Part shown: positions 41,145 through 50,796 of the stretch, in pieces | Position numbering within the stretch: the first letter of the stretch is position 1 | How the letters are laid out: every line of letters starts with the position of its first letter | DNA from: Eremothecium cymbalariae DBVPG#7215 | Lineage: Eukaryota; Ascomycota; Saccharomycetes; Saccharomycetales; Saccharomycetaceae | DNA length: 64,000 nucleotides | Assembly (NCBI RefSeq): GCF_000235365.1 | Contig: NC_016456.1 | Location: forward strand, 372,001 to 436,000 | Direction: 5' to 3' | The notes under the pieces: model-generated | Databases searched by the model: none | The model's input: only the letters and a program-made list of their open reading frames with translations | What the model was told of the DNA's origin: nothing | Translations under genes and position numbers: made by a program

Positions 41145-42401
41145 ATGTCTGCCAATCAAGTGAGGCAATGCGTTGTTGAGATATTAGGTTTGAATGAACG
41201 GGACGAGCAGCTTTGTTGGAATGAGGGGATTCTTAAAAAGATGACCAGTACTACCACCACATTGTACAATGTATCTTTGAAGAAGGTAATGCTGAAACAA
41301 CCCGAAGAGATAGCGCGATACCACATATGTGCGTATCTAGCAGCTGAAAAATTGAGTGAGAAGTATGATCCAGGTCTGGCGTATTACAACGAAAAGATTC
41401 CATTGGAGCCAAAAAAGCTTGTTAAGGTGCTCGGTATTTTTAAACAGTCGTTATGGCAATCCTCACCTGTGAAGAACTTGAGTTGGTCTGTAAGTCCAAA
41501 AAAGGACAGAATGGGAACGAAATCACAAAGATTCACTTCAATGGATCCTAAAGAGCTCCAGGACCAATTATTTGGAACACCAATAAAGCCTCGTACTGAA
41601 CGGCAGCCTCTTTCAAGAACTGTGGACCTATCTCCGTCAAAGCCTCGGTCTCCAAACAAGAATAATACACGAAGAAAGTTAGCTTTTGAAGAAGATGATG
41701 AAGAAGCTCTGAGTCCCCTGTCTCCGACGAAAACACCTCGCCGGTCTATCTTTCGCAATGATGTAGAGCCAGATCCAGAGGAATCTGACTTTGAATCTCC
41801 TGTGAAATCACCTTTTAAGTCACCCTCTAAGTCTGCCTCATCTTCGCCAAGAAAGAAGCGCGGGGAATATAACCAGTGGAATATGTTGTGCAAAAAATAC
41901 TACAGAATCACACCTGAAGGTATTGTAGGGCTTTGTAATCAATTCGAAATTCCATCCAAAGTCACATTTCTAATACTAGATTGTTTCGGACTACATGCAA
42001 CATATCTCGTCTACCCTGCTCAGCTAGTATGTGGGTTAATCATGTTATGCTGCTTTACAATCTACAATCGGAAAAGGGCCAATAACCCATCCATTGACGA
42101 TTTTCTTTTGCAAAAAATGTGTGCATTGATGAGATCCAATGATACAAACGATGTGCTAGAAGCTATTAAAATCACCAAAGAGCTAATGGACGGCGAAAAA
42201 TGGTATCGAGATTTAAAGATTGAGTACGATTATTATGATGGTGCAGATTTTAAAAATAGCATTGCTGTGCGTCTGGGAAATATGTTACAAAGCACCAACG
42301 TTATTGCTTCCGACGAACAATTTGCAGAATGGAAGAAAAAAGTACTAATGGATATTTCTCTTAGAGATGGGCCCTCCAAACCTGAACTTTCAAATCATTG
42401 A
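41145..42401 (+). CDS. ORC6: Origin recognition complex subunit 6
   Basis: Smallest ORC subunit, needed to load the MCM2-7 helicase. The 418 residues compare with 435. An N-terminal TFIIB-like cyclin fold (about 1-115; MSANQVRQCVVEILGLNERD) and a C-terminal one (from about 245, EYNQWNMLCKKYYRI) flank a disordered middle. That middle (about 120-240) is packed with proline-directed sites: SPVKN, SPKK, SPSK, SPNK, SPLSPTKTPRR, SPVKSPFKSPSK, SPRKK, i.e. many CDK consensus motifs, as in S. cerevisiae, where Orc6 phosphorylation blocks re-replication. The coding start gives a good family match. Orthologue YHR118C. Confidence 0.94.
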   Translation: MSANQVRQCVVEILGLNERDEQLCWNEGILKKMTSTTTTLYNVSLKKVMLKQPEEIARYHICAYLAAEKLSEKYDPGLAYYNEKIPLEPKKLVKVLGIFKQSLWQSSPVKNLSWSVSPKKDRMGTKSQRFTSMDPKELQDQLFGTPIKPRTERQPLSRTVDLSPSKPRSPNKNNTRRKLAFEEDDEEALSPLSPTKTPRRSIFRNDVEPDPEESDFESPVKSPFKSPSKSASSSPRKKRGEYNQWNMLCKKYYRITPEGIVGLCNQFEIPSKVTFLILDCFGLHATYLVYPAQLVCGLIMLCCFTIYNRKRANNPSIDDFLLQKMCALMRSNDTNDVLEAIKITKELMDGEKWYRDLKIEYDYYDGADFKNSIAVRLGNMLQSTNVIASDEQFAEWKKKVLMDISLRDGPSKPELSNH

Positions 42402-43023
42402 GATATGTGTCCCATCATAAAGAATACTCATCCATAAAAAATCCTCACTTCCTTATGCAGCATGCAAACGTATGGTAAGCATCATTCGAAATAGGCTCTT
42501 TTCCCTCACGGCTCCAAGATACCTCGAATATATTGAGTTACACCCACATATATCTCTTATTTTTTGATATGAATCCTTATTATTATTACCCTCGTCTCCT
42601 GTCGTCCATACAGTAAAATAATCATACATCTTCCCTCAAATGCCTGCTACTCGGAAATATAAAAAAACAATTCTGCATCTTTTCATAACTTGAAAATGTT
42701 ATCCACACACGTAATGCGTTATTTAAATAAAAAACCAAATAGGATACACATCATACTAACAGATGACTTTATTAAGTTACGTAATTCAAATCTTCAATAA
42801 AACGGTTTTATAAATTTAACCAAATATCATTTGTCACGTGAGCAAATTTTCAGTTGAAAAATTTATATCCAGCGGGCGGTTCTGTCTGTAGTTTTATATC
42901 TATTTAACTTCTATTCTTGTTTCAATTAATCCGACGGTTAAGGTGACCTCAGGTATATCCGATAGTGTGGTTCATTGAGGTCAAATATTAATCTGTTGTT
43001 TTTTGTCTAGTTATAATTTATCT
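42402..43023 (+). promoter_or_regulatory. Gap between ORC6 and NMA111
   Basis: About 620 bases, AT-rich in the middle, with no gene seen. It contains a CACGTG at 42835-42840, in GTCACGTGA. AT-rich sequence flanks this site on one side, but no CDEIII-like element was found. Confidence 0.4.
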
Positions 43024-45969
43024 ATGACTGTTGTAAAACACAAGAGAACTCATTCCGATGGCCCATCGTCTCAAAACGATCGATCATCAAAAAGGCATGA
43101 ATCCACAGCTTCTGAATATAAAGATTACGAATCAGATTTGGATATAGTTGAACTTGTACCTGATATTTCAAATAACTTAAAATGGCAGAATACGATTGCA
43201 AATGTTGTGCAATCAGTTGTTTCTGTGCATTTTTCACAAGTCGCACCATTTGACTGTGATTCTGCATTGGTATCGGAAGCTACAGGTTTTATTGTCGATT
43301 CAACTCTGGGAATAATGCTTACTAACAGACATGTTGTTGGTGCCGGGCCCTTTTGTGGTTATGCGGTTTTTGATAACCATGAAGAATGTGATGTAAAGCC
43401 AATTTATAGAGATCCGGTTCATGATTTTGGATTTTTGAAATTTGACCCTTCTAAGATAAAATATATGAATGTTCAAGCGCTAGAGTTAAAGCCTGCATTA
43501 GCAAAGGTGGGTTCTGAGATTAGGGTTGTTGGTAATGATGCTGGAGAGAAGTTGAGTATTTTATCTGGATTTATCAGCAGAGTGGATAGAAATGCTCCAG
43601 ATTATGGGGAGTTGACCTACAATGATTTTAATACGGAATATATACAGGCAGCTGCTTCTGCTTCTGGGGGTTCTAGTGGTTCGCCAGTAGTTAATATTGA
43701 TGGTTACGCTGTTGCTCTGCAGGCAGGTGGCTCTACTGAGGCATCTACAGATTTCTTTTTACCTTTGGATAGGATCTTAAGAGCTTTGCACTGTGTTCAG
43801 TCTTCTATTCCAATTACCAGAGGTACCATTCAGACTCAGTGGCTGTTGAAGCCTTATGATGAATGTAGGCGTATGGGATTGTCACCAAGATGTGAAGAAC
43901 TTGCTCGAAAGCAATTTCCAGATAAGATCGGTCTGCTTGTAGCTGAAACAATTTTACGGGAAGGACCAGCTGATAACCTGATAAAGGAAGGTGATATTCT
44001 TATATCTATTAATGGAGAAATGATTTCCTCTTTTATTCAAGTTGATGCCATACTTGATGACTCTGTGGGACAGAAGATTAAGTTGCTCGTTCAAAGGAGC
44101 GGTGAAGATGTGACCGTAGAATGTGTTGTGGGCGACTTACATGCAATCACGCCTTCAAGATATGTTGAGGTATGTGGTGCCACCTTCAACGAGCTTTCTT
44201 ATCAAATGGCAAGATACTATGCTATTCCTGTTAGAGGTGTTTTTTTGAGCAGTGCTACGGGATCGTTCTGTTTTGACTCTAAAGAGAAGTTAGGTTGGAT
44301 TGTTGACGAAGTTGACAACCAACCTACACCTAATTTGGATACGTTTATTGAAGTCATGGGTAAGATTCCAGACTGTTCGAGAGTAACTGTTGGATATCAT
44401 CATTTGGTGGATCAACATTCTCCCAACGTTACTACTGTCTATATTGACCGCCATTGGTGTAATGAATTTAGGTTGTATGAAAGAAATGATGAAACCGGAC
44501 TTTGGGATTACAAATATCTCGCAGATCCAATTTCACCTTTGCCTTTAAAACCTCAATCAGCCAAATTTATTGATTTGCCCGTGAATAACGAAAAAATTTC
44601 GAAGTTAGCCAGAAGTTTAGTGCTGGTGTCAACGATGGGTCCAGTTCCACTAGATTCTATTGATGCAGAACCTCGGAAGGCTTCGGGTCTAGTTATCGAT
44701 GCCTCACAAGGGTATGTTGTTGTGTCACGTCGAATTATTCCCCATGATTGCGTTGATGTATTTGTTACGATTGCAGAATCTGTATTGGTTCCAGCAACAG
44801 TTGAATTTTTGCATCCTACTCAGAATTATGCAATTGTGAAATACGACCCACAACTAGTAGAAGCACCTGTTGAAAATCCGAAGATCTCCAGTACTAGACT
44901 GAAAATTGGTGATAAAGTTCAATTCATTGGCTACACACACAACTTCCGATCTGTTTCTTCAGAAACTACAGTTACAGATATATCTTCTCTAAGTATCCCT
45001 AGCAATATGGTCCCGAGATATAGAGCTACAAACCTGGAGGCAATTTCTATAGAATCGAGTGCAGGCTCCAGATGTCATTCTGGGATATTGGCTGATGATG
45101 ATGGTACTGTGAGAGCTATGTGGCTATCCTTTTTGGGGGAAAAACAAGATGAAAAGGACAAGATATATCTAATGGGTTTGGACTTGGTTGATATGACCGA
45201 GGTCATAAACATACTAAAAGCGGGTAAGAAACCCAGAGTTAATATAGTGGATTCAGGTTTTGGTTCTATTTCTGTCCTGCAAGCTAGGCTTAGAGGAGTT
45301 CCTCAAGAGTGGATCAAAAAAATGGAAAGTGAGTCCGATTCTAGATTACAATTTATAACTGTTACAAGAGTTTCATACACTGATGAAGAACAAAAATTGA
45401 TGACGGGTGACATTATCCTATCAGTTAACGAAAATTTGGTCAAGCACATGAGAGATATAGAGGGAGTTGTAATCGCTGCGGATGAGCCTGTTGTTGAACA
45501 AGTTTTGGCCTTTAAAGTTGTCAGGAAAGGTAATATTGTTAATCTAAACATTAAGACAGTGGAAGTCGAGGAAACATCAAAAATTGTTGTCTTTGCAGGA
45601 AGTATATTGCAAGCTCCGCATCATGCAGTTCGCCAAACTATGCAAAATATCCCAAGTGGTGTGTATTGTACATTCCGCGGCCAATCATCACCAGCAATAC
45701 AGTATGGCATCTCGGCTACCAATTTCATTACACACGTTAATGAAATTGAAACCCCAACCTTAGCCAGATTTTTGGAAGTCGTAAAAACAATTCCCGATAA
45801 CACATATTGCAAAATACGCCTGTTAACTTTTGATAATGTCCCCTTTGCTATTTCCTTGAAAACGAACTACCATTACTTTCCAACTAGCGAACTTTCAAAA
45901 GACCGCGCCACTGGCAGTTGGATCGAACACATGTATAACTCCACTTCTGATAAGAAAAACGATACATAA
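43024..45969 (+). CDS. NMA111: HtrA-family nuclear serine protease Nma111
   Basis: Nuclear HtrA/Omi-like protease linked in Sc to apoptosis-like death and lipid/fatty-acid responses. From ATG 43024 the product is 981 residues (Sc 997); upstream frame has no ATG. It begins with a Lys/Arg/Ser-rich segment (KHKRTHSDG, SSKRHES) that would suit an NLS. The first protease domain has the triad His103 (TNRHVVG), Asp134 (VHDFGFLKF) and Ser218 by alignment (GGSSGSP). PDZ domains follow. The second half repeats a degenerate protease and PDZ unit (no obvious serine), as in the family. Orthologue YNL123W. Confidence 0.95.
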   Translation: MTVVKHKRTHSDGPSSQNDRSSKRHESTASEYKDYESDLDIVELVPDISNNLKWQNTIANVVQSVVSVHFSQVAPFDCDSALVSEATGFIVDSTLGIMLTNRHVVGAGPFCGYAVFDNHEECDVKPIYRDPVHDFGFLKFDPSKIKYMNVQALELKPALAKVGSEIRVVGNDAGEKLSILSGFISRVDRNAPDYGELTYNDFNTEYIQAAASASGGSSGSPVVNIDGYAVALQAGGSTEASTDFFLPLDRILRALHCVQSSIPITRGTIQTQWLLKPYDECRRMGLSPRCEELARKQFPDKIGLLVAETILREGPADNLIKEGDILISINGEMISSFIQVDAILDDSVGQKIKLLVQRSGEDVTVECVVGDLHAITPSRYVEVCGATFNELSYQMARYYAIPVRGVFLSSATGSFCFDSKEKLGWIVDEVDNQPTPNLDTFIEVMGKIPDCSRVTVGYHHLVDQHSPNVTTVYIDRHWCNEFRLYERNDETGLWDYKYLADPISPLPLKPQSAKFIDLPVNNEKISKLARSLVLVSTMGPVPLDSIDAEPRKASGLVIDASQGYVVVSRRIIPHDCVDVFVTIAESVLVPATVEFLHPTQNYAIVKYDPQLVEAPVENPKISSTRLKIGDKVQFIGYTHNFRSVSSETTVTDISSLSIPSNMVPRYRATNLEAISIESSAGSRCHSGILADDDGTVRAMWLSFLGEKQDEKDKIYLMGLDLVDMTEVINILKAGKKPRVNIVDSGFGSISVLQARLRGVPQEWIKKMESESDSRLQFITVTRVSYTDEEQKLMTGDIILSVNENLVKHMRDIEGVVIAADEPVVEQVLAFKVVRKGNIVNLNIKTVEVEETSKIVVFAGSILQAPHHAVRQTMQNIPSGVYCTFRGQSSPAIQYGISATNFITHVNEIETPTLARFLEVVKTIPDNTYCKIRLLTFDNVPFAISLKTNYHYFPTSELSKDRATGSWIEHMYNSTSDKKNDT

Positions 45970-46238
45970 AGAAACGAATTACCATATACACAATATCTAT
46001 ACACTATGTATGTAATATCCGCCAAAAAGGACGCTCTCTGATAACTATGTTAAAGAAATTAACTTTTTCTCATAGAATAAAATAAAATAAGTTCCCAGGA
46101 TATAACAAATACTACCGCTGCGACCACTATAAAAACAAAAATGAATAATACGTAAAAAGACGTTTCATATATACACGAATATCTATTCAATATAATGTTT
46201 CATTCCTTCCAGAATCATATATCTAAAGCTTTTCTAAC

Positions 46239-46535
46239 CTAATGGTAAGGCAACAGTCTCTTTAGACGATTCAACTGCGATCCATTAGCTAATGCCCTAC
46301 CCGATAAAACTTTTAACGAGTTTTTACTCCAACCTGAATTACCATGGCTTCTACCTGCTTTCCCCCTCTTGAAACTATTGGCAGTCTTCCTCCACCTCTT
46401 GGCAGCTCCTTTATGTGTCTTCATTAAACTTCTTGAAAATATTAAATACGATACCCCAACTGAACCACAACCCACTCCACCACCAAACCTGCTCGTCAAC
46501 TTTTCTAATGGACGGAATAACCCTTGAATCAGCAT
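46239..46535 (-). CDS. MRP35: Mitochondrial ribosomal protein bL35m
   Basis: Large-subunit ribosomal protein of mitochondria, bL35 family (Sc YNL122C). From the ATG at 46535 the product is 98 residues; the longer frame would need a non-ATG start. A Arg/Lys/Ser-rich N-terminus (MLIQGLFRPLEKLTSRFGGG) suits a mitochondrial presequence. The bL35 signature is plain: MKTHKGAAKRWRKTANSFKRG, then LNRLKRLLPYH at the C-terminus, the last seven identical to Sc. Divergent from the unrecognised gene at 46855 and convergent with NMA111. Confidence 0.93.
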   Translation of the reverse strand: MLIQGLFRPLEKLTSRFGGGVGCGSVGVSYLIFSRSLMKTHKGAAKRWRKTANSFKRGKAGRSHGNSGWSKNSLKVLSGRALANGSQLNRLKRLLPYH

Positions 46536-46854
46536 CGTCCAACGAATCAACCCAATAATATATTCACTTTCAGATCTACTGTTTCTGTCTGTTATGAAAT
46601 GACCGTTTCAAAAATTTTATCGCGCATCTTGAGCAGCGCTCGATGCTAGAATATTTCGTAACGTATTGAATGAGACTTGGTTTATGCTAACGAGCTGACA
46701 ACGTCAGCGTCAGTCAGAAACCACAAACTTTAGAACGAAATGAGTTTAAATATTTGATATAAATAGAGTTCAAAATTGTGGGGCGAAAGTTTTTGTAGGT
46801 TAATAGTGGCGAGGATCGAAGATTCAATCAATAATAAGAAGCTTGCTTAATAAT

Positions 46855-47619
46855 ATGTTGCAAACTAGAAGCAGAAGGAATGCTGATAACCAATTCAAAA
46901 TGATGTCGAACATTGAAGAATCTGAAGATGAAAAGAAATTGGAGACTACGGAGCCGGCCCCTCTTATTCTTAGTGAGGTTGAATCAGACGATGATAGTTT
47001 ATCGATAAATTCCGATCATGATTCATTCCCTGATTGGCAAAAATTGGTATATGAACGACTTGGAGCGCGAGACCAAACCACAATGAAGGCGATAATCATT
47101 AATTTTGAGAAGACTGGAATTGTAGACTTGTCTAATATTGATTCTAATTTTTTAGAAAGTTTCAGAACCGCATTTCTTTCAGCTCAGGTGTATTTGCAAC
47201 AGAAGGGATGTATCGATAAGAGCAATGTCAAGGAACATTTTGGGATCACCAACATAGTGCGAATACTTTCAGGTCGAACTCTTTATGAGGAACCGATTTG
47301 TAGTATTGAGCTACTCGATCAGTTAAAGCAACCAAGTACACCTCATCATTCCTATAATTTATCGCAGGCTATACAGAAGCCTCCGTACGAATCTCAGATT
47401 CCGTTGGCAGAGAGGATTACTCTGTCTGGCCTTGAAGATTGTGGATCGGGGGGAGATTCGACAGAGCATGATTCAAATAATACGAGGGAAGGACTTCCAT
47501 TCTTGGTGGATGACTTTGAAGTTCCGTATTCTGAACTGCAAAGCCCTGTGAAGAGACGTAACAACACGGACAATGAAAAAGAAGATAGTTCTAATATAAA
47601 GCGCCCCAGAGTTGCATGA
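46855..47619 (+). CDS. Unrecognised acidic protein between MRP35 and TOM70
   Basis: I do not recognise this 254-residue product. From ATG 46855 it starts MLQTRSRRNADNQFKMMSN, then an acidic Ser/Asp/Glu segment (about 20-60). A more ordered part follows at about 65-170 (WQKLVYERLGARDQTTMKAI, KEHFGITNIVRILSGRTLYE), then a Ser/Pro/acidic tail. A C-terminal KRPRVA with nearby KRRNN would suit a nuclear localisation signal. It lies between genes orthologous to YNL122C and YNL121C/YHR117W; I know of no S. cerevisiae gene there, on either WGD copy. Frame, ATG and position between well-placed neighbours make it probably real. Confidence 0.65.
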   Translation: MLQTRSRRNADNQFKMMSNIEESEDEKKLETTEPAPLILSEVESDDDSLSINSDHDSFPDWQKLVYERLGARDQTTMKAIIINFEKTGIVDLSNIDSNFLESFRTAFLSAQVYLQQKGCIDKSNVKEHFGITNIVRILSGRTLYEEPICSIELLDQLKQPSTPHHSYNLSQAIQKPPYESQIPLAERITLSGLEDCGSGGDSTEHDSNNTREGLPFLVDDFEVPYSELQSPVKRRNNTDNEKEDSSNIKRPRVA

Positions 47620-47899
47620 TTGTCTCATTTCGATCCTAATACATTTCCTTTTAGTATAACTAAAAAAAAGTCTGAGATTTAGGTAATAAATGGAATAAAT
47701 AGATTCATTTATTTTTAATTTTCTAGCTTTCTATTATATATTCCAGAGAATTGACTGAAAGCTACATACACTGTTTGAAGAATTAAGTGCGGGGGAGAGG
47801 GAATGAATAATAACATTATATACAGACATAGAAATGGATTTAAAACGTGATCATACCATAATTGATTTCTTCAAGATCATATGATATTTATTCTATCGT

Positions 47900-49693
47900 T
47901 TAAGAAACTACACCTTGAACTCGATAAGCCTCCAACGTCTCTTGAATTTTCGCACTCATTATTGGGTCTGCTCTGATTCTTTTTTGAATCTTGGCGGCCT
48001 CAGCAAAAGTGGTTGCTTGCAATTTCTCTTCGAAAGCCCGGGCCAAATCTGTTGCTTCTTCAAACAATTGAATAGCTTCGTCAACTTGTTCTTGTTGTAA
48101 CTTCAATTGTGCTAAACCAATCTTCGCTTGTTCGGATCTAGGATCCTTCTTGCAAGCTTCTTCGAATAACGCAGTAGCTTCAGCAAAATCCCCGGAGTGG
48201 GACTGTCTTGCTAAAACGGTGGCCTTTCCAACTAATGGAGCAACGCCTACATGGATTCCTTCCTGGGCATCTTCCAACTTTCTAGCAAACTCATATTCCT
48301 TTAAAGCACTTTCTAGATCACCCTTATCGGACAAAATTTCTGCGTAAAAGTTTGGAACTTCTGGAGCAGTTGGGAATTTCCTTCTAGCTTCGCTAAACAA
48401 GGTTTCACAGTCTTCGAATTTGTTTTCACGGTACGCCAAGCAAGCTAACTGGATGTATGGGAATATATTGTCCGGATTACATTCTTTTGCCTTGTCAAAG
48501 TCCTTTCCTGATTTTTCAAACTGCTGAGTAACAAAGTACATTTGACCACGATGATAATATACAGCTGAAGAATTAGGAGCTAATTCCAAAGCCTTGTCAA
48601 AGTATTGGAGGTATTCATCGGTTTGACCCTTGTCGGCCATGATTAGAGCCATGTAGATATAAGAATTGGGTCTTGGGTGCAAATCAACAGCCTTTTGTAA
48701 GAGTTTGTAGGCCTCCAAGGGCTCATTTTTCAAAAATTTAAAGATCCCCACATGCTCCAATGCAATGGCCAACTTCATTCTGAGAGCAGGATCTTCTGAG
48801 TCAGCTTGATGAGAAAGAGATAACAAGTCAGCAGCCTTGTTGAAATATTCATCACTCATCTCATAGGACCCTGTTTTCCTTTCACTTAAACAACGTAAAC
48901 CCTTCAACAAGAAATTATCGGCCTCCGACTGCTCGTCGTAGTTAGCAAAACTAGTCTCAGAGGGGAAAATACCAAAGAACGATGCCAAAGAGGTGTTCGA
49001 TGGTAATTGGTGCTTGGACCCATCCGCAAGCTTCCTCTTCAACACCTGCATGGCCTGTTTGTTCATGTTACGCTCCAGCACAGGTTCAATAGACTGCGAA
49101 TTGTAACCACCATACAACGACACCGCAGACAAATCCAACATCGCATCAGCAAAATTACCCAACGACTCATTGGCAGTAGCCCGTCTCAATAAACACTTGG
49201 AATAATCAGGCTTCAACTCCAAAGCAGCTGTAGTATCCTCAACCACCTTCTCCAATTTGTTCAATGGCACCCAACAAGCTGACCTGTTCGAATAAAATAC
49301 AGGATCCTTCTTCAGCCTCAAAGCACAACTATAATACTTGATCGCCTCTTCATACTTCTTCTCCTTAAAACACTCATTACCCTTATCCTTCATTGCCATC
49401 GAATACCTCTCCTTCTGCTCCTCTGTAAACGAATCAACTCCCGATAGATCAGGCTCCCCGTTCGAATCAACTGGATATTTCTTCTTGTTAGCCCTCTTCT
49501 TCTTCTTCTTTCCATATCTCGTCTCTCCACTAGGAGAATTGACTCCTCCTACTTTTCCTTGCGACTCAACTTGTTGTTGCAATTGTTGATAGTAGTAGTA
49601 AGCACCGACAGCAGATGCACCAGCTGCCGCGGTAGCAATAATAGCTGTCTTGTTTCTAGAGATAAAACCGGCAAAAGAGTTGTCGGAAGACAT
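47900..49693 (-). CDS. TOM70: Mitochondrial import receptor Tom70
   Basis: Outer-membrane receptor for carrier precursors and a docking site for cytosolic Hsp70. From ATG at 49693 the product is 597 residues (Sc Tom70 617). The start MSSDNSFAGFISRNKT is followed by an Ala/Gly-rich anchor at about 15-37. A basic Lys-rich linker (KKKKKRANKKKY) precedes TPR repeats that run to the C-terminus; the first, ECFKEKKYEEAIKYYSCALR, holds the chaperone-binding clamp. Sc has Tom70 (YNL121C) and Tom71 (YHR117W); this species appears to have one gene. The C-terminus ends ALEAYRVQGVVS-like (EAYRVQGVVS). Confidence 0.97.
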   Translation of the reverse strand: MSSDNSFAGFISRNKTAIIATAAAGASAVGAYYYYQQLQQQVESQGKVGGVNSPSGETRYGKKKKKRANKKKYPVDSNGEPDLSGVDSFTEEQKERYSMAMKDKGNECFKEKKYEEAIKYYSCALRLKKDPVFYSNRSACWVPLNKLEKVVEDTTAALELKPDYSKCLLRRATANESLGNFADAMLDLSAVSLYGGYNSQSIEPVLERNMNKQAMQVLKRKLADGSKHQLPSNTSLASFFGIFPSETSFANYDEQSEADNFLLKGLRCLSERKTGSYEMSDEYFNKAADLLSLSHQADSEDPALRMKLAIALEHVGIFKFLKNEPLEAYKLLQKAVDLHPRPNSYIYMALIMADKGQTDEYLQYFDKALELAPNSSAVYYHRGQMYFVTQQFEKSGKDFDKAKECNPDNIFPYIQLACLAYRENKFEDCETLFSEARRKFPTAPEVPNFYAEILSDKGDLESALKEYEFARKLEDAQEGIHVGVAPLVGKATVLARQSHSGDFAEATALFEEACKKDPRSEQAKIGLAQLKLQQEQVDEAIQLFEEATDLARAFEEKLQATTFAEAAKIQKRIRADPIMSAKIQETLEAYRVQGVVS

Positions 49694-50047
49694 GATGTGA
49701 ACGCTGATCAAATAATCTACCTCTCTTAAGTCAAAAACACCTGCTTTAGATCTATTATTTAGCAACCGATAGTCGTTTGAGTACTCGGTTCGTTATACTT
49801 TTCCGCTATGGTGAAAAAACGGTGAAAATTTTTGTGTTCATGTCCGATAGCGTTCCCGGTATAGAAGAGATTAGTAAAACTCGAGATTCTTCCGGGATAA
49901 TGGTGGTGGGGGAGGGCCAGGTAGGTGGTGGTAGTGTTCAGGAGGGTCGCGGGGTATTTTAGTGTAAATAATTGGGTTTATATGTAGTTGGAAGTGAAAA
50001 TTTTTATGTATTATACAAGGATTTTGGGATTGTGTGTGATGGGATTT
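49694..50047. promoter_or_regulatory. TOM70 upstream region with G-rich tract
   Basis: 354 bases between TOM70 (start) and COX23 (end). A G-rich run on the plus strand at 49902-49954 includes GGGGG, GGG and repeated GGTGG. No gene seen. Confidence 0.45.
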
Positions 50048-50392
50048 TTACTGCCACTTAGAGTTATCCTCTCTTCTTGCTTTGAGCCATTGCTTCTTGC
50101 ATTCTCTGTAGGCGTCGAAATAGTCGTGACACAGGCTTCTGTCGTAGTTGTTTAGTTCCAGGCACTTGAAGGACATTTTTGAAGATTCTTCGCAGGGGTC
50201 GTAGTACATACTGGCTCCTTTGCTGTAGAATTTGAATCTGTTGAGAGTGGCTTCGGGGTCATCGGGGTAGAACTGGAAGGTGGAGGTGTCGTTAGAGGTC
50301 GGGGTGAAGTTGACTTTGGTTTTGTCTGTTACGACGTTTCCCTTTGGGGGTGATTGGGACGGGATATGGTCTTTGGGAGGTTCTTTGGACAT
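50048..50392 (-). CDS. COX23: Mitochondrial copper-related twin CX9C protein Cox23
   Basis: Intermembrane-space protein needed for cytochrome oxidase assembly, linked to copper delivery with Cox17. The 114-residue product has a disordered N-terminal half and a twin CX9C domain at about 68-100: [11 protein letters not shown] and [11 protein letters not shown]. These are spaced exactly nine residues within each pair and join by two disulfides after Mia40 import. Adjoins TOM70, as YHR116W adjoins YHR117W. Divergent from NCS2. Confidence 0.94.
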   Translation of the reverse strand: MSKEPPKDHIPSQSPPKGNVVTDKTKVNFTPTSNDTSTFQFYPDDPEATLNRFKFYSKGASMYYDPCEESSKMSFKCLELNNYDRSLCHDYFDAYRECKKQWLKARREDNSKWQ

Positions 50393-50796
50393 TTGGCAAC
50401 GAAGTTTTGATGTGGTAGAGTTGTGTGTAGGCTGTGCCAGTTCTTTTTGTAGCTGAAGTAGGGTTGTCGGGTTTCCGGGCGAGGGAGACGCAAGATACGA
50501 GTTTTGGAAGGTTGGGGGCTTGTAGACTATGCTGGGTATGGCGGTAGCAATGTTAGAGAGCGGTGGGTGGTCTAGCTGTTTCTAAGGAAAGTATGTGGGT
50601 TGGGGCTTCGAAGTAGTGGTGATGTTCTGTATGATTTATAGTCACGTGTTTAGTGGTAGAAGTATTGAAATTTTTCAAAAGAACCTGCGTGAAATATTAT
50701 ATCAAATTGTAAAATAGTTGATGTATTCTTTAAGCTCATCGCCAGGATTAGAGTGCTCTGTTGATGGGTAACTGTGACGGTAAAGGGTAAAAAATA
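50393..50796. promoter_or_regulatory. Divergent COX23/NCS2 promoter region
   Basis: 404 bases, with CACGTG at 50643-50648 (GTCACGTGTT), about 150 bases from the NCS2 start. No gene seen. Confidence 0.4.

Noticed and set aside
42835..43023. Point centromere (CDEI GTCACGTG with adjacent AT-rich DNA)
   Set aside because: No CDEIII-like element (TGTTT...CCGAA) lies at a fitting distance on either side; 3783, 13891, 50643 and 55474 were checked by eye with the same result.
46536..46550. Five extra N-terminal residues for MRP35 from an upstream TTG
   Set aside because: Nuclear yeast genes start at ATG, with rare exceptions; the ATG at 46535 yields a normal presequence.
15567..49480. Other tRNA genes (GTTCGA strings near 15567, 37865, 49287 and 49460)
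   Set aside because: Only the B-box-like letters occur; no cloverleaf forms, and all but one are inside conserved coding sequence.
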